Positions 1 to 6,871 of a stretch of 7,559 bases of DNA are shown piece after piece. The stretch comes from Flavobacteriaceae bacterium. Its GTDB lineage: Bacteria > Bacteroidota > Bacteroidia > Flavobacteriales > Flavobacteriaceae. Every line of letters begins with the position of its first letter. Position 1 is the first letter of the stretch. The notes under the pieces are model-generated. The model had not been told where the DNA came from and made no database searches. It saw nothing but the letters and a program-made list of their open reading frames with translations. The stretch lies in contig CANCFZ010000117.1 of assembly GCA_947377425.1 (NCBI GenBank), positions 1-7,559 of the forward strand, written 5' to 3'. The position numbers and the translations under genes are program-made.

Positions 1-3000
1 ACCTCCGCAAATATTAATTTCAGAAGCCAATGTATTCCCGGGATTCACTGCTGAACACTCAGATTGTCTTGCTGTAGCGAAAAAGCCTTTAAAGTTTGAA
101 AACGGTAAGGGAGCGCTTGTTGATGTTAAAGTGTTTGGTGTGTCCGACAAAAAAGTTGAAGTAATTCCAAAATCATTGTCATAAATTCCAGATGATGATG
201 GAGCTTGAACTATTATGTAATTATCAGCCAATGATGTGTCACCAACTTTTATATTAAAATCAATTACTGTGCCGCCTGTTTTTGAAACTTCCCATCTTTT
301 CTGACTTAAATGTGCTATGTTAGCTGATGCAAAACCAGTGTTGGTTTCAAAAGATTCAACTTTAATATTTGTACCAGGACTATTAAATCCTCCGGAAGGA
401 GTAGTAACAGCAACCCAAATTGGTTCATAAGATGTTTTTCCAGTAGGGAAGAAGAAATTTTGTGTTAGACCAGAATTATTAGTAAGATTATTTGCGTTTT
501 GACCACTGCCAATATCTTTAGAAAATGGACCGTCAATATAACAAGTATCTCCAAAATTCCCATAAATAGAACCAGTGTAAGCCATTGCCGGAGCTCCAAT
601 TTTAAGAATGCTTGTTGCAGAAGTATGAATGATTCCTGCAGTCATGGTTAGACTTGAAACAACATTAAATGGAACAGAAAATGTTACACCTTCTGTGCTA
701 GTATTGTTGACTTTAAGTTGTGAAACTGAACCAGTATTGAAATTATTATTAAGAATTGGGTCTATTTGTGCATTAAAGGTACCCGAACCCGAAATTGTTT
801 GTGGATTTGATGTTGATTCGTAATTGCCATCTAAAAAATTACCAAAAGTAGTTGTGTTGTATGTATTTAGCTCGCCATTATTTATTATGTTTCCTCCAAA
901 ATAAGTATCCACCCCAGATCCTTTTACTTTTCCTTGTGAAATAGTAAAATCATTTTGTATGTTCATAATAACAGTATTGAAATTGATATTGTTATTATCT
1001 AGATTTACAAATCTATTGGTAGCATCAGGAGCATTAATAATCAAGTTGTTTAAAGATAGAGTGCCATCAGCAGTTCTAAAATTACAATTAAATCCGTTTG
1101 TAGTTATGGTACTTTTTTCTATTGATACCCCATCTCCGATTTGTAAGTTATGATTTACTCCTGCGGCATAATTATTATTTGACTCATATACAAATGCTGA
1201 AGTAGAGTTGTTCACGTTATAAAAAGATAAACTTAATGGTAAACTCAATCCTATTTCAGGTAAACTAGGATTGGTATTAATTGAGCCGTCAAAATTTATA
1301 CTAGCTATTGTTGTCCCTGCAGGAATTCCATCTCCAACAACAATTTGTCCTACTAATAATCCATCAATAGAATCTAAAAATATATTTGTTGGGTACCAAC
1401 AAAAAAATCCAGTGCAAGTGATAATGGATGTTAAAGTATGTAAAGTCGCTAAACTTGTGTTGGTAACAGGTGGATCAACAATAGTTATTCGTCCTCCAGT
1501 TAAGTTTAATGAAGAAGTTGCAATTTTAAAAAGAGTTTGGTCAGTACTTGTCGTTATATCTCCATTGTGATTACCATCAACTATAATGTCTCCTCCTGTC
1601 TGATTAAATGTACTTCCATTAGCATGTAAAATACTCCCATTAACAAAAAGAGAACCTCCGTTAATACTATAGGTTCCTTTGTTAAAAAAAGCAGCATTAT
1701 TATTAGTGCAACCAATTGTTAAACTTGATGAATCACTAATTAAAGTTGCTCCTGCTAAAATATTTACACCCGCTGCTAAACTTATACTATTAACCGTTAC
1801 AGTATGACCAGAAAGAATTGTCATAGTATCTCCACATGATGGAACATTGTTATTACTCCAAGTTGACGCATCATTCCAATTGCCAGATTGAGCAGAAGTT
1901 ACAGGAGTGTCCAAAGCTGAGTTATATCCAACTACAAAAGTATTATCTAAATCAGAATCTAAAAGACCAATTCTTGTTGCAAATGGAGTGATAGTTCCCA
2001 ATTGATGTGTTCCTAAGGTAGTTCCATCGGCTTTAATAATTCTAGAATTACCATTCTTAATTAAATAAGCGTCTTGAATCGAAAAAGCTATTGAATGATT
2101 TCCAATAGGGAAAGAATAATTAGCATCTTTAGCAATAGCCCAAACACTCTCAAATATATCTGTTACTGTATAGTTGTCATCAACAATTGAAAAACCTGGT
2201 GAAATTCCAGAGGCATCATAATAAGTTACTGAAAGTTCTCCCGATACTGCCGAAAAGGAATTATCTGCTGGCCTTGTAATAAACGCTGATCTACTTTTAC
2301 TATCAGCACTAATAAATGGAAATAACGCATTACTGTTATTGTAATCAGCTCCTGATGTTATGGAAGTGAAATTTGCTTCTGCATTATACCAACGTCCAAT
2401 TGTTCCGTTTAAAAAGCCATTACCATCAGTACAAATAGTATTTGCGCTGTTGTAATTTCCAATAGTCATTTTATTTGTTCCTAAATCAACTCTAGCATTA
2501 GTTAGTGTAATGGAAGTTTTGATTTTAATATTGTTAAATCCCCAAATGATGTTTGGTGATGCACTGCTAGAATTATTAATAACTAGTTGATTTATTACGG
2601 CTCCACTATTTGAACTATCTGTTCCATAATAGATCCCTCCAAATGTTCCAAGACCAGTAATTGTTTGTAAAATGGAACCATTAAGATTCAAAACGCCTTC
2701 TGGATCATAACTCGAACCATCTGATAAATCAATTCTACCATTATTAATTATATTCCCCGAAATGGTGAGTTTTATACCTTTATTATAGCCATAAGTACCT
2801 GCATCATAATAGTAAATACCTTTGAATAACCCACCAGTATTCACAGTTAAGTTTTGATTTATAATAAATTCACCAGTTGTAGAGCTACTTTCTAATGAGC
2901 CACTAATAGTTACATTATTTGCAGTCAACCAATCATTAATAACAATTGTATTTCCAGAACTAATAACCACATTATCTATAGATGTTGGAGCTGTTAGAGT

Positions 3001-3195
3001 ACCCCAAGTTGCAGGGTCAGTATAATTACCAGATTGAATAGAAGTAAATGTAGTTTGCGCCTGTATATTAGTAGAAATAAAAAATAATATCAAAAATGAT
3101 AAAATACTTTTTAGTTGTAGAGTTCTATTTTTAGAAATATTTATTCCGGAATTAGGATACAAATCGAAATTTTTGATGGCGTAGTTTATTATCAT
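1..3195 (-). CDS. Large secreted modular surface protein, G8-like/beta-helix repeats, 3' end outside window
   Basis: The minus-strand frame is open from an ATG at 3195 to the window edge: 1065 codons, no stop, C-terminus missing. An in-frame stop at 3202-3204 and no other in-frame ATG before residue 243 fix the start. Residues 1-46 form a signal peptide with a long polar n-region, hydrophobic core at about 31-41 and likely cleavage at IQA|Q. The mature part is rich in Asn, Ser, Thr and Gly. G8-like openings (SGNxxDxxTW, then P, D and SGxT) lie at 51-88 and 433-470, each followed by beta-helix-like sequence such as GNIINNG (147-153 and 769-775). Beta-sandwich-like modules follow at about 261-425 and 884-1045. 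Residues 1047-1065 resemble the start of an Ig-like repeat (PGNTLAS, then ICGG). Similar flavobacterial proteins are type IX secretion substrates acting at the cell surface or in adhesion; the exact role here is unknown. The Cys residues are few and scattered. Confidence 0.88.
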   Translation of the reverse strand, partial: MIINYAIKNFDLYPNSGINISKNRTLQLKSILSFLILFFISTNIQAQTTFTSIQSGNYTDPATWGTLTAPTSIDNVVISSGNTIVINDWLTANNVTISGSLESSSTTGEFIINQNLTVNTGGLFKGIYYYDAGTYGYNKGIKLTISGNIINNGRIDLSDGSSYDPEGVLNLNGSILQTITGLGTFGGIYYGTDSSNSGAVINQLVINNSSSASPNIIWGFNNIKIKTSITLTNARVDLGTNKMTIGNYNSANTICTDGNGFLNGTIGRWYNAEANFTSITSGADYNNSNALFPFISADSKSRSAFITRPADNSFSAVSGELSVTYYDASGISPGFSIVDDNYTVTDIFESVWAIAKDANYSFPIGNHSIAFSIQDAYLIKNGNSRIIKADGTTLGTHQLGTITPFATRIGLLDSDLDNTFVVGYNSALDTPVTSAQSGNWNDASTWSNNNVPSCGDTMTILSGHTVTVNSISLAAGVNILAGATLISDSSSLTIGCTNNNAAFFNKGTYSINGGSLFVNGSILHANGSTFNQTGGDIIVDGNHNGDITTSTDQTLFKIATSSLNLTGGRITIVDPPVTNTSLATLHTLTSIITCTGFFCWYPTNIFLDSIDGLLVGQIVVGDGIPAGTTIASINFDGSINTNPSLPEIGLSLPLSLSFYNVNNSTSAFVYESNNNYAAGVNHNLQIGDGVSIEKSTITTNGFNCNFRTADGTLSLNNLIINAPDATNRFVNLDNNNINFNTVIMNIQNDFTISQGKVKGSGVDTYFGGNIINNGELNTYNTTTFGNFLDGNYESTSNPQTISGSGTFNAQIDPILNNNFNTGSVSQLKVNNTSTEGVTFSVPFNVVSSLTMTAGIIHTSATSILKIGAPAMAYTGSIYGNFGDTCYIDGPFSKDIGSGQNANNLTNNSGLTQNFFFPTGKTSYEPIWVAVTTPSGGFNSPGTNIKVESFETNTGFASANIAHLSQKRWEVSKTGGTVIDFNIKVGDTSLADNYIIVQAPSSSGIYDNDFGITSTFLSDTPNTLTSTSAPLPFSNFKGFFATARQSECSAVNPGNTLASEINICGG
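1786..1899 (-). repeat. G8-like module opening, copy 2 (residues 433-470)
   Basis: Second copy, beginning TSAQSGNWNDASTW and ending SGHTVTVNS. It is closer to the usual form SGNWxDxxTW than copy 1. It lies 382 residues after copy 1, directly behind the first beta-sandwich-like module, which marks the start of a second large unit. The DNA sequences of the two copies have diverged, so this is an old duplication or domain shuffling rather than a recent repeat. Confidence 0.6.
2932..3045 (-). repeat. G8-like module opening, copy 1 (residues 51-88)
   Basis: The protein-level repeat begins TSIQSGNYTDPATWG and ends with SGNTIVIND. It aligns without gaps to residues 433-470 of the same protein, with 16 of 38 positions identical by my count. 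The kept positions are SGN, D, TW, P, D, I, SG, T and N. This layout (W near the start, then P, D and a hydrophobic-SGxT strand) resembles the N-terminal part of G8 or beta-helix entry modules in Bacteroidota surface proteins. The family assignment is from memory of the pattern. Confidence 0.6.
3055..3195 (-). other. Signal peptide region of the large surface protein
   Basis: Residues 1-47 of the large minus-strand protein. The n-region is unusually long, about 30 residues with Lys at 8, 22 and 29 and Arg at 24. The core ILSFLILFFIS is followed by TNIQA and Gln47, a common Sec signal peptidase I pattern in Flavobacteriaceae. No lipobox Cys follows, so the product is not a lipoprotein. The extra n-region is unlikely to be a mis-called start, because no other in-frame ATG exists before the core. 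Confidence 0.75.
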
Positions 3196-3205
3196 AATAT
3201 TTTAA

Positions 3206-3220
3206 AGTTTAAATTAAACT
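3206..3220. repeat. Perfect 15-base inverted repeat in the leader of the surface-protein gene
   Basis: AGTTTAA-A-TTAAACT, seven-base arms around one base, lies 10 bases upstream of the ATG at 3195. A degenerate -7-like element, TATATTTA on the minus strand (3229 to 3222), sits just upstream without a recognisable TTG at -33. If used, it would start the mRNA near this palindrome. It could be an operator or a leader hairpin, though the one-base centre disfavours a full RNA hairpin. In DNA this AT-rich, chance is a serious alternative. Confidence 0.3.
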
Positions 3221-3337
3221 CTAAATATATTAATTAAAACGGTAAGTATTTATACGATGCTTTTAAAATCAAAGAATTTCAAAAGCTTTATGGACATAAT
3301 TTTGAATAAAATCGCATAATATTTTTTGATTTGAAAA

Positions 3338-3571
3338 CTAAACATGAACCTCTCCACGATGCGGTTTTAAAGCATCTCGAACTTGAATCATATTCTCGTC
3401 TGTAACTACCATATAAGCAATAGCGTACATTTCATTCAAAACTTCAAATCCTGTTATATTTATAGAAAATTTCTCAATTGCAATAAATTCTTTCAAATGA
3501 ATTTCGTGATGTTCTGCAGTTTTTGCAGCAGTTTGACCTCTAAAATCCCAAATTAACTTTATTTTCCTCAT
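3338..3571 (-). CDS. Small conserved-looking protein of unknown function, 77 aa
   Basis: The predicted product begins MRKIKLIWDFRG and contains HHEIHLKEF (residues 21-29), INITGFEVLNEMYAIAYMVV (37-56) and ALKPHRGEV (68-76). It has no signal peptide, membrane segment or CxxC. Alternating hydrophobic strands and one helix, with conserved-looking His residues, would fit a small alpha-beta (ferredoxin-like) fold, but this is inference. I recall similar short hypothetical proteins in flavobacteria and know of no function. Earlier in-frame starts exist, TTG at 3607 and ATG at 3604. I prefer the ATG at 3571 because a match to the -7 promoter element ends at 3605, which would place the transcription start downstream of both. 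The product also then starts directly at the first beta strand. The gene is divergent from the thioredoxin-like gene and 142 bases upstream of the surface-protein gene, so it is probably its own transcript. Confidence 0.7.
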   Translation of the reverse strand: MRKIKLIWDFRGQTAAKTAEHHEIHLKEFIAIEKFSINITGFEVLNEMYAIAYMVVTDENMIQVRDALKPHRGEVHV

Positions 3572-3604
3572 AGTATTTTTGAGATTAAAATTATAATTTT
3601 CCAT

Positions 3605-3612
3605 CAAAGATA
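3605..3612 (-). promoter_or_regulatory. Bacteroidota-type -7 element for the small 77-aa gene
   Basis: On the minus strand this reads TATCTTTG, an exact match to TAnnTTTG. The -33 TTG is not present at the usual 17-23 base spacing; GTTA about 20 bases upstream is the nearest candidate. A start a few bases downstream, near 3600, would give a leader of about 30 bases before the ATG at 3571 and would exclude ATG 3604 and TTG 3607 as translation starts. Confidence 0.4.
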
Positions 3613-3676
3613 AACTTGTTACTTATTTTGATTAACTTTTTATAAAAATTTTAAGTTTTATTTTTTTTAAATACAC

Positions 3677-3684
3677 TATTTTTG
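3677..3684 (+). promoter_or_regulatory. Bacteroidota-type -7 element for the thioredoxin-like gene
   Basis: TATTTTTG matches TAnnTTTG exactly and lies about 40 bases upstream of the ATG at 3725, leaving an expected leader of about 35 bases. No clean TTG lies 17-23 bases upstream; that interval is a T-rich tract around 3654-3668. It points away from the minus-strand element at 3605-3612, so the intergenic region probably holds two divergent promoters. Confidence 0.4.
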
Positions 3685-3724
3685 ACCAATATAAACTTTA
3701 TTAAGAACTATAAATAATCTGTTT

Positions 3725-5242
3725 ATGAATAAAATTTTATTAACTTTTGTTTTTTGTTTTTCAACATTTTATGCTACATCTCAGTCAGGCTATGAGATTA
3801 CAATTAACCTGAAAAATTGTAATGATACTATTGCATTTCTTACCTATTATCAATTAGATAAAAATTACATAAAAGATACTTGCACTCATGTTAAAAATGG
3901 GAAAATTATTTTTAGTGGAAAGGGTAAGTTAGATAGAGGAATCTATTCCCTTGTTAGCCAACAGAAAAGTGTCTATTTTGATTTTTTTATTGATGATGAT
4001 ACCCAAAAATTAGACCTTAAAAATGATTTAGGCGTTACAAATATTGATGGCTTGATTGCTATTAATTCTCCTAGAGAGAATGATTTTTTTGATTATATTA
4101 AATTCATAAGTAAACAAAATAAAGAATTTATTGATTATAAAAACGGAATCCAAGTATTGACAAAAAAAGATACACTTCTCTTAAATAAAAAGCAAAAAGA
4201 ATTGGATGAAAAAATTCAAGTTTATGAAGGAAGTTTTTTAGAAAAAAATAAAGGAACTTATATTGGTGATGTGCTTAATCTGAAAATGGAAAAAGTATTA
4301 AAAGAGATTCCTAAAGCTTCTAATGGACGACAGGATAGTTTGGCGGTTTATAAATTTTATAAAAATAATTATTGGAAAAATGTTGATTTTAAGGATGATG
4401 CAACAATGAGAAATCCTTTTTTCTTTCCCAAATTAAAAAAATACTTTGAGACAGTAGTTATTACACATCCCGATTCGGTAAGTGTTGAAGTTGATAAAAT
4501 ATTGGACAAAACCAAACCAGGTAGTTTACTCTATAAGTTGATGCTGGCTCATTTGACCTATTCTTACGAAACAACCAACATAATGGGATTTGATAAGGTT
4601 TTTGTTCATATAATAGATAAATATTTTAAAACTGGAAAAGCAACTGGAATTTATGACGACGAAGGCGTTGTTAATAGAATTATTAAAAGAGCTGATATGT
4701 TGCGACCACTTTTAATTGGAGCGGTTGCTCCTGATTTGTCTATGATAAAAGCCACGGATTATGAAGTAATGAAAAAAATGGGATTTGAATCGGCAAAAAC
4801 TAGTGATGAAGTAACCAAAGTATTTTATGCTAATACAAATGAGTTAAACAAAATGTTTTACCATCTTCATTCTGTGAGTGCCGATTTTATTATACTTGTT
4901 TTTTGGGACGTAGATTGCGGGCATTGTCAGAAAGAAATACCGAAGTTAATAGATTTGTATAATAAACTTAAGAAAGAAAACAAAAACATAAAAGTATTTA
5001 GCGCTTACACTTTGCACGAAGGCGATAAATACCTTAAATATATTGATGACAACAAACTTAATGATTGGATAAATGTTTATGATGGAGCACATTACAACAA
5101 CATAATAGTGAAATATGATGTTTATTCTACTCCGGTAATTTATGTTTTAGACAAAAATAAAGTTATCAAAGCAAAACGAATTGGTGTAGATCAGATTGAG
5201 AATGTCATTAAAGAAATGGAGAAGGAGTACAAAACAAAATAA
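3725..5242 (+). CDS. Secreted thioredoxin-like (TlpA/redoxin family) protein with N-terminal DUF4369-like region
   Basis: A 505-residue protein. Residues 1-19 are a Sec signal peptide (MNKILLTFVFCFSTFYATS, likely cut before Gln20). There is no lipobox, so a soluble periplasmic protein is expected. Residues 22-105 look like the beta-rich DUF4369-type region common in Bacteroidota TlpA-like proteins. Residues 115-330 are mostly helical, charged and Lys-rich, as in DUF5106-type proteins. The C-terminal thioredoxin fold begins near APDL (335-338), has the active site FWDVDCGHC (Cys398, Cys401) and the cis-proline pair TP (469-470) before VIYVLD. A CGHC pair suits thiol-disulfide exchange, either reduction or isomerisation of envelope proteins; the substrate cannot be told. 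Between APDL and the active site lie about 60 residues, longer than the roughly 30 usual in simple TlpA proteins. The gene is very AT-rich and 21 bases upstream of the flavoprotein gene, so co-transcription is likely. Confidence 0.85.
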   Translation: MNKILLTFVFCFSTFYATSQSGYEITINLKNCNDTIAFLTYYQLDKNYIKDTCTHVKNGKIIFSGKGKLDRGIYSLVSQQKSVYFDFFIDDDTQKLDLKNDLGVTNIDGLIAINSPRENDFFDYIKFISKQNKEFIDYKNGIQVLTKKDTLLLNKKQKELDEKIQVYEGSFLEKNKGTYIGDVLNLKMEKVLKEIPKASNGRQDSLAVYKFYKNNYWKNVDFKDDATMRNPFFFPKLKKYFETVVITHPDSVSVEVDKILDKTKPGSLLYKLMLAHLTYSYETTNIMGFDKVFVHIIDKYFKTGKATGIYDDEGVVNRIIKRADMLRPLLIGAVAPDLSMIKATDYEVMKKMGFESAKTSDEVTKVFYANTNELNKMFYHLHSVSADFIILVFWDVDCGHCQKEIPKLIDLYNKLKKENKNIKVFSAYTLHEGDKYLKYIDDNKLNDWINVYDGAHYNNIIVKYDVYSTPVIYVLDKNKVIKAKRIGVDQIENVIKEMEKEYKTK

Positions 5243-5263
5243 GATTTTATAAATCACCAATAG

Positions 5264-6826
5264 ATGCCTCGCGAAATTCAAACCCAAGTCTCACCAGAAG
5301 TTGCCCACAACGAATCATTACTTAATGAACATGTTGCTAAGTTATTCAACACTTCTGTTAAAGAAATTCAAAAGGTTGTTGTTTTAAAACGTTCTATCGA
5401 TGCACGTCAAAAAGCCATAAAATTTAATATAAAAGCCGATGTTTTTTTTGTTGGAGAAGAACTTACTCCACAAAAAATCGAACTTCCAAATTATAAAAAT
5501 GTTTCCAATTCGCAAGAAGTAATTGTAATTGGTGCTGGTCCAGCCGGATTATTCGCCGCTTTACAATTGATAGAATTAGGTTTAAAACCAATAGTTATTG
5601 AGCGCGGAAAAGACGTTCGTGGACGTCGAAGAGATTTAAAAGCCATAAATGTTGATCATATTGTAAATGAAGATTCCAATTATTGTTTTGGTGAAGGTGG
5701 TGCAGGAACCTATTCTGACGGGAAATTATATACGCGTTCTAAAAAACGTGGTGATGTAGATAGAATTCTAAAATTATTAGTCGCTTTTGGAGCTTCCGAT
5801 GCTATTTTAGTTGAAGCTCATCCTCACATTGGAACCAATAAATTACCTCAAATTATTCAAGATATTCGTGAGAAAATTATCGAATATGGAGGACAAGTTT
5901 TATTTGAAACAAGAGTTATTGATTTTATTGTAAAAAACAATGAAATTCAAGGAATTACAACGCAATCTGGTGATACAATTTCTGCCAATAAAGTTATTCT
6001 TGCAACAGGACATTCTGCTAGAGATATTTTTGAATTATTAGATAAAAAGAAAATTTTTATTGAAGCCAAACCTTTCGCATTAGGTGTTCGCGCAGAACAT
6101 CCGCAGGAATTAATTGATAAAATTCAATATTCTTGTGATTTTCGTGGTGAATTTTTACCGCCATCACCATATTCTATTGTGAAACAAGTAAATGGTCGCG
6201 GCATGTATTCTTTTTGCATGTGTCCAGGTGGCGTAATTGCTCCATGCGCTACAAGTAATGGCGAAGTTGTAACTAATGGTTGGTCGCCTTCAAAACGTGA
6301 TCAAAGCACAGCAAATTCTGGAATTGTAGTCGAATTAAAATTAGAAGATTTTAAACCATTTGCCAAATTTGGAGCTCTTGCCGGAATGGAATTTCAAAAA
6401 TCTATCGAACAAAAAGCATGGCATTTGGCTGGACAAACTCAAAAAGTTCCAGCGCAACGAATGGTAGATTTTACTCAAAATAAAGTTTCAGCGGATATTC
6501 CAAAAACTTCGTATGTTCCTGGAACGACTTCTGTAGAAATGGGACAAGTTTTTCCAGGATTTCTAACTCAAATTATGAGAGAAGGTTTTAATGAATTCGG
6601 AAAATCAATGCGTGGTTACATGACAAACGAAGCCATTCTTCACGCTCCAGAAAGCAGAACTTCATCGCCAGTTAGAATTCCCAGAGATGATGAAACGTTG
6701 GAACATGTTCAAATAAAAGGATTGTATCCTTGCGGCGAAGGTGCGGGTTATGCAGGCGGAATTATTTCGGCAGCTATCGATGGTGAAAAATGTGCTTTGA
6801 AAATTGCTGCCGTTTTAAAGAAATAA
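5264..6826 (+). CDS. FAD-dependent dehydrogenase/NAD(P)-FAD oxidoreductase, COG2509 type
   Basis: A 520-residue cytoplasmic flavoprotein without signal peptide or membrane segment. Residues 1-75 form a small N-terminal alpha-beta domain typical of this family (LKRSIDARQK at 41-50). The FAD-binding Rossmann motif VIVIGAGPAGL is at 86-96, with Glu113 ending the second strand as the expected ribose ligand. Family signatures follow: CFGEGGAGTYSDGKL (141-155), ATGHSARD (247-254), KPFALGVRAEHP (269-280), CMCPGG (318-323) and the C-terminal FAD-contacting segment YPCGEGAGYAGGI (488-500) before SAAIDG. Length and motif order match full-length members, so the gene looks intact. The reaction is not established for this family to my knowledge; a GG-reductase-like or FAD-dependent dehydrogenase role is all that can be said. 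Start ATG 5264 lies 21 bases after the stop of the thioredoxin-like gene with no obvious ribosome binding site, as is usual in Bacteroidota. Confidence 0.92.
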   Translation: MPREIQTQVSPEVAHNESLLNEHVAKLFNTSVKEIQKVVVLKRSIDARQKAIKFNIKADVFFVGEELTPQKIELPNYKNVSNSQEVIVIGAGPAGLFAALQLIELGLKPIVIERGKDVRGRRRDLKAINVDHIVNEDSNYCFGEGGAGTYSDGKLYTRSKKRGDVDRILKLLVAFGASDAILVEAHPHIGTNKLPQIIQDIREKIIEYGGQVLFETRVIDFIVKNNEIQGITTQSGDTISANKVILATGHSARDIFELLDKKKIFIEAKPFALGVRAEHPQELIDKIQYSCDFRGEFLPPSPYSIVKQVNGRGMYSFCMCPGGVIAPCATSNGEVVTNGWSPSKRDQSTANSGIVVELKLEDFKPFAKFGALAGMEFQKSIEQKAWHLAGQTQKVPAQRMVDFTQNKVSADIPKTSYVPGTTSVEMGQVFPGFLTQIMREGFNEFGKSMRGYMTNEAILHAPESRTSSPVRIPRDDETLEHVQIKGLYPCGEGAGYAGGIISAAIDGEKCALKIAAVLKK

Positions 6827-6827
6827 A

Positions 6828-6857
6828 AAAAATCGCCCAATTTCTTGAACGATTTTT
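6828..6857. terminator. Probable bidirectional terminator between the flavoprotein and msrBA
   Basis: AAAAATCG (6828-6835) pairs with CGATTTTT (6850-6857). An inner CAA/TTG stem around a TTTC loop is separated from the outer stem by a 2x2 internal loop. The A tract on one side and T tract on the other give a U-run for transcripts from both directions. It sits in the 45-base gap between convergent genes, just after the plus-strand stop at 6826 and before the minus-strand stop at 6872, as expected for a shared terminator. The GC content of the stem is low. Confidence 0.65.
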
Positions 6858-6871
6858 ACTTGAATTAACAA

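Noticed and set aside
629..1570. Three short plus-strand open frames (629-823, 959-1153, 1271-1570)
   Set aside because: All lie antisense inside the 1065-codon surface-protein frame, have low-complexity hydrophobic translations with no recognisable motif, and are explained as shadows of that gene.
3259..3286. Inverted repeat GCTTTTAAAA ... TTTCAAAAGC as a terminator for the small minus-strand gene
   Set aside because: The arms have one mismatch and almost no GC pairs, and no U-run follows on the minus-strand transcript. In such AT-rich sequence it is easily due to chance.
3654..3672. T-rich tract between the divergent genes as a phase-variable homopolymer
   Set aside because: The longest uninterrupted run is about nine T, ordinary for this base composition, and nothing indicates that length changes would switch either gene.
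3725..3790. Lipoprotein signal for the thioredoxin-like protein because of Cys11
   Set aside because: Cys11 lies within the hydrophobic core (FVFCF) without a lipobox pattern, and the sequence continues to a normal ATSQ-type signal peptidase I site.
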